Assembly: GCA_036382575.1 (NCBI GenBank)
Contig: DASVHL010000012.1
Coordinates: 1-5,538, forward strand
DNA from: UBA6022 sp036382575
GTDB lineage: Bacteria; Patescibacteriota; Saccharimonadia; Saccharimonadales; Saccharimonadaceae
Reading direction: 5' to 3'
Length of the DNA: 5,538 bases
Numbering within the stretch: position 1 is the first letter of the stretch; each line of letters begins with the position of its first letter. The notes under the pieces are model-generated. The model did no database searches, was not told where the DNA came from, and saw only the letters and a list, made by a program, of their open reading frames with translations. Made by a program: the position numbers and the translations under genes. Below, one piece after another: positions 1 to 4,579 of this stretch.

Positions 1-447
1 ATCGACCTTTTCTTCAAATAGGACATTATAGTCCTGTAGGTCATAGCCAAATAGTGGGAATGATTCGGTAAATGAGCCTCGTCCTAAGATTACCTGTGCA
101 CGGCCATTCGAAAGTGCATCAACGGTCGCAAAGCGCTCGAATACGCGCACTGGATCATCGGAACTAAGAACAGTGACGCCTGATGCTAATTTAATGCGTT
201 TGGTTACTGTTGCGATGCCCGCAAGGACTGTTTCAGGGCTAGAGATAGAATACTCTGGACGGTGGTGCTCGCCTAATCCGATGACATCAATACCTAGCTT
301 ATCTGCTAAAATCGCTTCGTCAATAACTTGTCGTATGGCTGCTGCATGTGTCATTAACTTGCCGTTACTATCAACAGGTAGATCACCAAAAGTATCTATA
401 CCGAATTGTAGTGAGTCATTTTTCTTTGCTTTTTTATCAGTCATCAT
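1..447 (-). CDS. LLM-class flavin-dependent oxidoreductase, Atu2307/SP_0267-like (C-terminus beyond window)
   Basis: The reading frame runs off the left edge, leaving 149 N-terminal residues of a protein that in this family is usually about 330-350 long. It belongs to the bacterial luciferase-like (LLM) TIM-barrel fold, whose members use reduced FMN or F420 to oxidise small substrates; the substrate of this subgroup is unknown. Visible family motifs are FGIDTFGD (15-22), the ADKLGIDVIGLGEHHRPEY stretch (48-66) with the paired histidines typical of the flavin site, TVLSSDDPVRVFERFATVD (92-110), and GRGSFTESFPLFGYD (122-136). The last two closely match the Atu2307/SP_0267 type. The start is the first of two adjacent ATGs, five bases after an AAGG (453-456); the second ATG at 444 would be eight bases away and is also possible. 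The lysine-rich stretch at residues 5-9 precedes the barrel. It is probably cytoplasmic and monocistronic at its 5' end, since its own promoter lies just upstream. Confidence 0.92.
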   Translation of the reverse strand, partial: MMTDKKAKKNDSLQFGIDTFGDLPVDSNGKLMTHAAAIRQVIDEAILADKLGIDVIGLGEHHRPEYSISSPETVLAGIATVTKRIKLASGVTVLSSDDPVRVFERFATVDALSNGRAQVILGRGSFTESFPLFGYDLQDYNVLFEEKVD

Positions 448-464
448 TTCCGCCTTATGTGTTT

Positions 465-482
465 ACTATACATAGTATAGCA
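465..482 (-). promoter_or_regulatory. Extended -10 promoter of the LLM oxidoreductase gene, overlapping an inverted repeat
   Basis: On the minus strand TGCTATACT (482-474) is an extended -10. It predicts a start near 467 and a 20-base leader carrying the AAGG SD. A second box, TATAGT (470-465), could start transcription near 458. No convincing -35 lies 16-18 bases upstream, which suits an extended -10. The same bases contain the perfect inverted repeat CTATAC-ATA-GTATAG (466-480). Promoter function is inferred from sequence only. Confidence 0.6.
466..480. repeat. 15-bp inverted repeat over the LLM gene promoter
   Basis: CTATAC and GTATAG are perfect 6-bp arms around a 3-bp centre. The repeat covers the -10 and the predicted start of the LLM oxidoreductase gene, where a repressor dimer could bind. 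It could equally be a by-product of two overlapping -10-like hexamers facing each other, because TATACT and TATAGT produce this symmetry on their own. Confidence 0.4.
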
Positions 483-511
483 TATAAGTCCGGAATTTCT
501 TTAAATGTGTA

Positions 512-561
512 TGAAAAAGCCGCCGTTCACATAAACAAGATTTGTTCATGCGAACGGCGGC
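512..561 (-). terminator. Rho-independent terminator of the 124-residue gene
   Basis: The arms GCCGCCGTTC (519-528) and GAACGGCGGC (552-561) pair perfectly, and pairing continues inward through CAT/ATG and AACAA/TTGTT. On the plus strand the inner helix is broken by two A-C mismatches (529/551 and 533/547). On the minus strand both become G-U wobbles, giving an unbroken helix of about 20 bp with a very small loop, followed by TTTTTCA (518-512). The T tract and the wobble pairs both indicate the minus strand. It begins 17 bases after the stop codon of the 579-953 gene. Confidence 0.88.
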
Positions 562-578
562 CGATATTTCGATAATGC

Positions 579-953
579 TTAGTCTCGCCTCCTTTTCATC
601 GCCTCCTGTAGCTCATCATAGGAGATCTTGTCGAGATAAAGCAGGAAGTAGATATCAGATCCATCGATACTACTCTGGCGGAATTCGTCACGTTTGACGC
701 GCATTCGCCACGTTTCCTCTGCGACGTCGTAGACCAGACGGTATTCAGCATCGACCTTTTTAATGGCCGCCAGTTCGAGAAGTGGTGGAAGAGGTCGGAT
801 GAGTTCTTCCATCTTGGCGAACTGGGTATATGCATACAGCGAGTCCAGCTTTCGTTCACAGCGCTTCTGTAGCCTTTTGAACTCTCGGGCTCGTTTCCAT
901 TGCGTGTAGCGTTGAAGCCAGCTAAGGGTTTCGCTACCGATGAAATTAGACAT
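579..953 (-). CDS. Hypothetical protein, 124 residues
   Basis: I do not recognise a family. The protein is soluble, with no signal peptide or membrane segment. The N-terminal half (about 9-55) is rich in Arg, Lys, Glu and aromatics and looks helical (LSWLQRYTQWKRAREFKRLQ). A Leu/Pro-rich turn (about 53-62) follows, then a probable strand pair around residues 70-90 (EYRLVYD, TWRMRVKR) and a C-terminal helix ending in RRRD. The basic N-terminus would suit nucleic-acid or protein binding, but no motif fixes this. The gene is well supported: it has a TTGACT/TATAAT promoter at 1012-1040, an AAAGG SD (962-966) eight bases before ATG, and a strong terminator after the TAA stop. It is therefore a self-contained single-gene unit, divergent from the SRAP gene. 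Its predicted leader of about 52 bases is among the longer ones in the window. Confidence 0.8.
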   Translation of the reverse strand: MSNFIGSETLSWLQRYTQWKRAREFKRLQKRCERKLDSLYAYTQFAKMEELIRPLPPLLELAAIKKVDAEYRLVYDVAEETWRMRVKRDEFRQSSIDGSDIYFLLYLDKISYDELQEAMKRRRD

Positions 954-1011
954 CTATATAGCCTTTCAGCTGTAGGAGTGAAATGTAAAGTTACGTTATC
1001 GAACTATATAC

Positions 1012-1040
1012 ATTATAGCATATTATTATAGTATAGTCAA
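1012..1040 (-). promoter_or_regulatory. Promoter of the 124-residue gene
   Basis: On the minus strand TTGACT (1040-1035) is a -35 box and TATAAT (1017-1012) the -10, separated by exactly 17 bp; the -10 is extended (TGCTATAAT). Transcription should begin near 1005. Two further -10-like hexamers, TATACT (1035-1030) and TATAAT (1030-1025), overlap the spacer and could be alternative or decoy sites. Confidence 0.8.
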
Positions 1041-1051
1041 TATTAAGAGAG

Positions 1052-1079
1052 TTATGACAGCGAATAAGTACGCTATACT
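1052..1079 (+). promoter_or_regulatory. Promoter of the SRAP gene (leaderless start)
   Basis: TATACT at 1074-1079 is a good -10. The predicted start, seven bases after its last T, is exactly the A of the SRAP ATG at 1086. The -35 is poor (TTATGA at 1052-1057, 16-bp spacer). There is no SD and no space for one. No GAAC-N4-GTTC LexA-type box is seen in the divergent spacer, so SOS control is not supported by the sequence. Confidence 0.7.
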
Positions 1080-1085
1080 AGTAAG

Positions 1086-1772
1086 ATGAGTTCCCGATAT
1101 GCCCTTTATGAAATAGACAAATTACGCGACCGTTTCAATCTTGCTAACGGCGTCCCAAAAGGCGTCAAGCCACACTACAATATTAGTCCCGTACAATCTG
1201 TACCGGTCGTAGTCTCGCGCGACGGCAAGAACGAGATGGAGATAATGAAATGGGGCTTTATCCCAAAGAATGCACCGAATGCTAATTCTGTCTTTCGTTA
1301 CAAAACCTTCATTGCACGTTCGGAGGGTATTTTCGATAAACCAACCTGGCAGACGGCAATTCGCTCCACTCGCTGTTTGATTCCGGCTAATGGATTTTAC
1401 GAATGGAAGAAATCAGCTGACGGTAAACAACCATTTTATATTCGACCAACTGATCAACCGGTCTTTGCCTTCGCAGGTCTTTATAGTTCATGGACTGATC
1501 CTGAAGGTAAAGAATGGGGCATGTGTTCAATCGTGACAACTAATTCTGCGGCAGAATCGGACATGATACCTAGTCGCTTACCTGTTATCGTGCACCCAGA
1601 CGACGAGGCTGATTGGCTTAATCCTGAAATCAGCGATATTAATACGCTATATCGAATCATGCGGCCATATGATCCTGATCAGTTAACGATCATTAAAGTT
1701 AGTAGCGATATTAACTCAACAAAAATTGATAAACCACAACTTATTGAAAAGATAGCATCGAAAACTACATAG
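1086..1772 (+). CDS. SRAP (SOS response-associated peptidase / HMCES-YedK) family protein with degenerate active site
   Basis: SRAP proteins shield abasic sites in single-stranded DNA by forming a thiazolidine crosslink through Cys2. At 228 residues the length is normal and the fold motifs are in order: PHYNISPVQSVPVV (29-42), MKWGFIP (54-60), ARSE (77-80), RCLIPANGFYEWKK (96-109), FAFAGLYSSW (127-136), VTTN (150-153) and RLPVIVHPDDEADWL (164-178). Three of four canonical catalytic residues are changed. Cys2 is Ser (the start reads MSSRY, not MCGRY), the Asn of the usual NARSE motif is Ile76, and the His of IHDRMP is Pro162 (IPSRLP). Only Glu106 of GFYEW remains. The alignment over the last site is gap-free between TT and R. 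The start is firm: the -10 lies directly upstream and no earlier in-frame start fits. Ser2 is AGT, one base from the Cys codon TGT. It may be a non-crosslinking DNA-binding protein, or use its N-terminal amine alone. Confidence 0.93.
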   Translation: MSSRYALYEIDKLRDRFNLANGVPKGVKPHYNISPVQSVPVVVSRDGKNEMEIMKWGFIPKNAPNANSVFRYKTFIARSEGIFDKPTWQTAIRSTRCLIPANGFYEWKKSADGKQPFYIRPTDQPVFAFAGLYSSWTDPEGKEWGMCSIVTTNSAAESDMIPSRLPVIVHPDDEADWLNPEISDINTLYRIMRPYDPDQLTIIKVSSDINSTKIDKPQLIEKIASKTT

Positions 1773-1806
1773 TAGTTAGTTAATAAGTTCTTCTGATTAT
1801 TAAATG

Positions 1807-1846
1807 AGCCCCGATCCAAGGAGCGAGGCTCACTTGGATCGGGGCT
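1807..1846. terminator. Strong hairpin between convergent genes, probable bidirectional terminator
   Basis: Perfect 14-bp arms (1807-1820 and 1833-1846, core CCCCGATCCAAG) enclose a further 4-bp helix, GAGC/GCTC (1821-1824 and 1828-1831), with one bulged A and a GAG loop, so the stem is about 18 bp. Neither side has a full T tract: the plus side continues ATTGGTATTC, the minus side CATTTAATAATC. Its place between the ends of the SRAP gene (1772) and the lipoprotein gene (1866) suggests a shared terminator or 3'-end stabiliser. Confidence 0.7.
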
Positions 1847-1865
1847 ATTGGTATTCAGGCAGACT

Positions 1866-2708
1866 CTAGTACGCTGCGCCTGGTATGCTGGCAATCTGGT
1901 TATTTATACTCGAGATGATCGGGTATGACCAGACCGTGATTGCTGGGTCCCAGGCGGGCACGGTAGCCTGTGGGATATTAGCATTGGCTCGCGCCGTCGC
2001 TGCCATATTTAGAATCTGTTGCGTCGAGTACCACACCAACTGTCCATTAGCATCGAGAAAGCTGACCATGAATGTATCAGCAGTCAGATTAGCGATTCCT
2101 GTTGGAAAAGCAGCCCACTGTACTTGATTGAAAGTGGGATCTGTCAGATCTCGGAATGTGGTGTAGCCGGGATAGCCGGTGTAAAGTTCAAGCACCATAT
2201 CCCCCAGCTTTTCGACCCTTGTGGGGTCGTAGCGGTAAATCTGAAACTGAACAGAAGAGGCTGTACCATCTGCATTAAGAGCGGCTCTCACGCATGATTC
2301 ACCATACGTCACACCGTCGGTTCCGAGGATATAGTGACACCAATCGGACGCCCAATACGTTGCCGTAAGACTGGTATTGTTGGTGTACTCGCCCATGACA
2401 ATGTCTGAAACAGGCTGAAGCTCCGCGTTAGGCGCTTCCCCGACTGACTCGGCCTTCGGTGTTTCATCGTTGAGCCCTGTCATATCTTCAAACCGGTCTC
2501 TAGGGCTAGCGTCAATGCTAGTACCAGCGGATGATGGCGATGCCGTTGAGCTCTTCGTCTCACTTGGGGTAGTTGCGTTGGACGGCGTCTGTGAGGTGGT
2601 AGTGGTTTTCGTCTGCTCGGGCTGAGCCGACGTATCCGAACAAGCAGCCATACTGGTTGCAACGAGCAATCCTATTATTAGGACTACTCTTCGTTTGGCG
2701 GTGTACAT
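1866..2708 (-). CDS. Secreted lipoprotein of unknown function, 280 residues
   Basis: The protein has a lipoprotein signal peptide: basic YTAKRR (2-7), hydrophobic VVLIIGLLVATS (8-19), then MAAC with the lipidated cysteine at 23. A Thr/Ser/Pro-rich, low-complexity tether follows (about 24-68), then an acidic stretch (about 70-100), and a globular domain from about 103 to 280 with many Tyr and Trp. Cys124 and Cys139 are its only cysteines and could form a disulfide. I do not recognise the domain. The frame is open up to an ATG at 2795, but that start is rejected: it would place 29 residues before the signal peptide and lies inside the predicted promoter. The start at 2708 has an AGAGG SD six bases upstream and gives a proper signal peptide. 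The protein should be anchored in the membrane with its domain outside; for a host-associated bacterium that could mean surface contact, but nothing here shows it. It ends AAY-TAG. Confidence 0.85.
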   Translation of the reverse strand: MYTAKRRVVLIIGLLVATSMAACSDTSAQPEQTKTTTTSQTPSNATTPSETKSSTASPSSAGTSIDASPRDRFEDMTGLNDETPKAESVGEAPNAELQPVSDIVMGEYTNNTSLTATYWASDWCHYILGTDGVTYGESCVRAALNADGTASSVQFQIYRYDPTRVEKLGDMVLELYTGYPGYTTFRDLTDPTFNQVQWAAFPTGIANLTADTFMVSFLDANGQLVWYSTQQILNMAATARANANIPQATVPAWDPAITVWSYPIISSINNQIASIPGAAY

Positions 2709-2782
2709 GATGAACCTCTCAAAAGATTCGATGTTAATTGCCTGAATGGCGCGACTACGCAATAAATACGCATGTCTAGCAC

Positions 2783-2811
2783 ATAGTAGCACCATGTTGC
2801 TATCTGTACAA
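2783..2811 (-). promoter_or_regulatory. Promoter of the lipoprotein gene
   Basis: On the minus strand TTGTAC (2811-2806) and TACTAT (2788-2783) are 17 bp apart, and the -10 is extended (TGCTACTAT). The predicted start is near 2776, giving a leader of about 68 bases with AGAGG (2715-2719) before the ATG at 2708. An ATG-rich stretch upstream lies outside this transcript. Confidence 0.55.
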
Positions 2812-2878
2812 CATGATTGTATGAGAAGTTCGTGAATGATTTCAAAGGAAATCTAGGTGTTTTTCTGGGGAGGTGAAG

Positions 2879-3280
2879 TTACGACAGTTCTGCGTATTCG
2901 TAGATTTTACGTTCCTGAACTTGTTCCGCGTTTTTGAAAACTGCTGGCTTCATGAATTGTATTTCGTCGGCATCAATACCAACGCTGAAATTCATTTCTT
3001 TAGGCGTTACATCTAATATGATGCGCAGCTGCCAAACCTCACGGGATAGCAACTGGATTGGTTCATCGAGTCCGACAACCTTGTAAGTAAAATCACCGAG
3101 ATACCCCACTTCCTCGAGTAGCTCACGAGCGATAGCGGCATCTATATTTTCACCATGATCCATGCCGCCGCCAGGTAGATCCCAAAAATCACGCCCAGCT
3201 TCTTTGACTAACAAAAGATCGCCATCATCATTTCTGATAAGGCATTTTAGGGATACGCGATATAAAGAGTCATTGTGCAT
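2879..3280 (-). CDS. Nudix (NUDIX) hydrolase
   Basis: This 133-residue protein has a perfect Nudix box at 38-60, matching G-x5-E-x7-REUxEExGU: Gly38, Glu44, Arg52-Glu53, Glu56-Glu57, Gly59. It is preceded by the usual DLPGGG (34-39) and the strand DGDLLLVKEAG (19-29). Nudix enzymes use Mg2+ held by the box glutamates to cleave nucleoside diphosphates linked to another group, such as oxidised dNTPs, ADP-ribose or dinucleoside polyphosphates. The substrate cannot be told from this sequence. The length is typical of a single-domain cytoplasmic enzyme, and the weakly conserved C-terminal half (61-133) holds the specificity region. The ATG follows a -10 by six bases and has no SD, so translation is predicted to be leaderless. 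The gene lies 69 bases downstream of the FHA gene on the same strand; its own promoter suggests independent expression, though readthrough is possible. No strong terminator follows, only a 6-bp hairpin at 2838-2853 (GATTTC/GAAATC) without an adjacent T tract. Confidence 0.95.
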   Translation of the reverse strand: MHNDSLYRVSLKCLIRNDDGDLLLVKEAGRDFWDLPGGGMDHGENIDAAIARELLEEVGYLGDFTYKVVGLDEPIQLLSREVWQLRIILDVTPKEMNFSVGIDADEIQFMKPAVFKNAEQVQERKIYEYAELS

Positions 3281-3286
3281 TAGAAT

Positions 3287-3295
3287 AGTATATCA
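3287..3295 (-). promoter_or_regulatory. Extended -10 promoter of the Nudix gene (leaderless start)
   Basis: TGATATACT on the minus strand (3295-3287) is an extended -10. Seven bases after its last T is the A of the Nudix ATG at 3280, the same geometry as at the SRAP gene. No good -35 is seen, as expected for an extended -10. No SD lies ahead of the ATG. Confidence 0.65.
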
Positions 3296-3314
3296 ACAAG
3301 GGTGAGATTTATAG

Positions 3315-3328
3315 AAGACCTTGGTCTT
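3315..3328. repeat. 14-bp inverted repeat upstream of the Nudix promoter
   Basis: AAGACC and GGTCTT are 6-bp arms around a TT centre. The repeat sits about 23 bases upstream of the Nudix -10, at the edge of where a -35 would be, so it could bind a regulator. As RNA it could fold only as a 5-bp stem with a CTTG-type loop and no T tract, which makes it a poor terminator for the FHA gene. Confidence 0.35.
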
Positions 3329-3349
3329 ACAGATAAACGTCGTGAGTTT

Positions 3350-3937
3350 TTATCTAGACCATCGCTGATGTTGCTGTTCGTAAGTAATCAAACCGTCTTT
3401 AGTTTGTATGAAATGGCGTCGTGGTGATGTAGTGTAGTTATTGTCCTCTTCATGTATTCTGACAATCGTGCCATTTTTACTATCAAGATCAGCAAAGTGT
3501 ATGTTACCAGCCATATTACCCACTCTCACTTGTAGGTGTCTACGGCTCGTGAGTTCAGATAAGTCTAGTTGAGGTGTAGCGTCCTCACCCCGACCAACAA
3601 TATATGTGCTTCTTCCTTCTACTTCGTATTCGACGCCGTTAAGAGCGATAGATCCCATGTTACGTCGAGTATTGTCCATGATGATCTTTGATTCAGGTGA
3701 ATTAGATGATAAGTTACGCAGCACGAACAGTCTATCCGGCTCAGTCATGGGCGCGGCATCTTCATTATTAGGTAAAGTAATTGCAGTTAACTCTAAGTCG
3801 TCATCTCCGATTGCAATACGAATGGGGTGACGAAAATAAGGAGAAATTGCTAATTCTCCAGCAGCGGTTAGTCGATAGTCATTAAAATCTTGAAGATTGT
3901 ATGCTGTTCTTGCGCTATATTCACGAGGTAAATCCAT
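3350..3937 (-). CDS. FHA-domain protein, 195 residues
   Basis: The C-terminal part is a forkhead-associated domain, which binds phosphothreonine peptides. Its diagnostic residues are all present: Gly115-Arg116 (IVGRGED), Ser131 and His134 (TSRRH), and Asn155-Gly-Thr (DSKNGT), spanning about 110-185. The N-terminal 100 residues are not recognised. They contain IRIAIGDDDLELTAITL (39-55) and DRLFVLRNL (68-76), which read like a small beta-rich domain. No membrane segment or signal peptide is present, so the protein is probably cytoplasmic. Its partner would be a Ser/Thr-phosphorylated protein; no kinase or phosphatase gene lies in the window. The frame extends to a TTG at 3973, but that TTG is the first base triplet of a TTGACA -35 box. 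The -10 ends eight bases before the ATG at 3937, which is therefore chosen. No SD precedes it, so the message is predicted to be leaderless. It is divergent from the membrane protein gene. Confidence 0.9.
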   Translation of the reverse strand: MDLPREYSARTAYNLQDFNDYRLTAAGELAISPYFRHPIRIAIGDDDLELTAITLPNNEDAAPMTEPDRLFVLRNLSSNSPESKIIMDNTRRNMGSIALNGVEYEVEGRSTYIVGRGEDATPQLDLSELTSRRHLQVRVGNMAGNIHFADLDSKNGTIVRIHEEDNNYTTSPRRHFIQTKDGLITYEQQHQRWSR

Positions 3938-3944
3938 AATGTAT

Positions 3945-3973
3945 ATTATACAGTATAGCATCCTTTGTGTCAA
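3945..3973 (-). promoter_or_regulatory. Consensus sigma70 promoter of the FHA gene (leaderless start)
   Basis: On the minus strand TTGACA (3973-3968), a 17-bp spacer and TATAAT (3950-3945) match the sigma70 consensus at all 12 positions. The predicted start is 3938 or 3937, the latter being the A of the FHA ATG. A second box, extended -10 TGCTATACT (3960-3952), overlaps the spacer. The 10-mer ATGCTATACT (3961-3952) also occurs at the LLM promoter (483-474). Confidence 0.85.
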
Positions 3974-4006
3974 TTTTTGAACGCTTAATGCTATATATGT
4001 AACAGG

Positions 4007-4015
4007 TGGTATAAT
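4007..4015 (+). promoter_or_regulatory. Extended -10 promoter of the membrane protein gene
   Basis: TGGTATAAT is a perfect extended -10. Its last T is eight bases before the ATG at 4024, so the transcript would carry zero to three leader bases. No clear -35 lies 16-18 bases upstream. It stands back-to-back with the FHA promoter in an 86-base divergent spacer. Confidence 0.7.
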
Positions 4016-4023
4016 GTCTTATT

Positions 4024-4485
4024 ATGCAAGAGAAATTAGAGGCATTATTAAAGATACACGGTGATCACGTCGCGCTGCTCTATAGCATCTCATTACTATT
4101 AGTTCCCTTCTTCGCTTCGGTGATTCTATTTTTCCCGCGACTTTTGGTTGAGCTTAATGTCATAACGCTACTTTTATATGCTATTTCAAGTGGACTATGT
4201 CTCATCATCCCGAGCGTCTTTACCGCCCTGATTGTTAAAGCGATTAAAGAACGAGATGGCGAAGATGATCTCGGTGAAAAGTGGGCACTATATACAACTA
4301 TGCTTCTTGCAATGACTAATGGAATATTTTGGTTGCTACTGTCGTTGGTTTATTTTATCTTAGGGCCTAGCGAGCTGTCGATTAAACAGTACCTATTAAC
4401 GGGTGCATTATTGACTCTTGTTGTATTGCCTATACTGACGGCATTTGTTTATTCAAAAGCTATCAGTATGACGAACTCCAAATAG
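4024..4485 (+). CDS. Small four-helix integral membrane protein of unknown function
   Basis: This 153-residue protein has four predicted membrane segments at about 16-37, 46-71, 87-113 and 123-143. A short amphipathic N-terminus (MQEKLEALLKIHGDH) precedes them. A charged loop at 72-86 (KAIKERDGEDDLGEK) joins helices 2 and 3, and the C-terminus is short and polar. There is no signal peptide, no conserved charged residue within the helices and no recognisable enzyme or transporter motif. By the positive-inside rule the loop and both ends could be cytoplasmic, but the loop has mixed charge, so this is tentative. The start at 4024 follows the -10 by eight bases and has no SD. The overlapping ATG at 4014 is part of the -10 and in another frame. 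It is divergent from the FHA gene and followed by 94 bases before the next gene, with no terminator seen. Function is not assignable. Confidence 0.8.
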   Translation: MQEKLEALLKIHGDHVALLYSISLLLVPFFASVILFFPRLLVELNVITLLLYAISSGLCLIIPSVFTALIVKAIKERDGEDDLGEKWALYTTMLLAMTNGIFWLLLSLVYFILGPSELSIKQYLLTGALLTLVVLPILTAFVYSKAISMTNSK

Positions 4486-4532
4486 CAAATCTCTACACCA
4501 CGAAACCTCTCAAGGTAAACCTGTACATTACA

Positions 4533-4561
4533 TTGACTTAATATCAAAAATATGGTATCAT
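4533..4561 (+). promoter_or_regulatory. Promoter of the phosphoribosyltransferase gene
   Basis: TTGACT (4533-4538) and TATCAT (4556-4561) are 17 bp apart, with an extended -10 (TGGTATCAT). Transcription should begin near A4568, leaving a leader of only about 12 bases that consists of the SD and an out-of-frame ATG. Confidence 0.75.
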
Positions 4562-4567
4562 AAATAC

Positions 4568-4572
4568 AGAGG
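4568..4572 (+). promoter_or_regulatory. Shine-Dalgarno site at the extreme 5' end of the predicted mRNA
   Basis: AGAGG lies seven bases before the ATG at 4580 and supports that start. An out-of-frame ATG at 4575, only two bases after the AGAGG, opens a four-codon frame (MPCL, stop 4587-4589) across the true start. AACCTCT at 4504-4510 is complementary to AGAGGTT (4568-4574) but would be present only in readthrough transcripts from the upstream gene. Confidence 0.6.
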
Positions 4573-4579
4573 TTATGCC

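Noticed and set aside
173..475. Plus-strand frame of 100 residues
   Set aside because: It is antisense to the LLM oxidoreductase gene, whose minus-strand protein has clear family motifs; the plus-strand product has none.
544..555. GTTC-ATGC-GAAC as a LexA-type operator near the SRAP gene
   Set aside because: The half-sites are inverted relative to the Gram-positive GAAC-N4-GTTC box, and they lie inside the terminator stem-loop, not in a promoter.
973..989. AGGAG followed by ATG-TAA on the plus strand as a minimal upstream ORF of the SRAP gene
   Set aside because: It lies about 85 bases before the predicted SRAP transcription start and so is not in that mRNA; on the minus strand it is only leader sequence of the 124-residue gene.
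2709..2795. N-terminal extension of the lipoprotein from the ATG at 2795
   Set aside because: It would bury the signal peptide behind 29 residues and starts upstream of the predicted transcription start. The ATG at 2708 has an SD and gives a proper lipoprotein signal.
2838..2853. 6-bp hairpin GATTTC-AAAG-GAAATC after the Nudix gene as a terminator
   Set aside because: The stem is short and AT-rich, and no T tract follows on the minus strand. The only T run (2860-2864) is on the plus strand, seven bases away.
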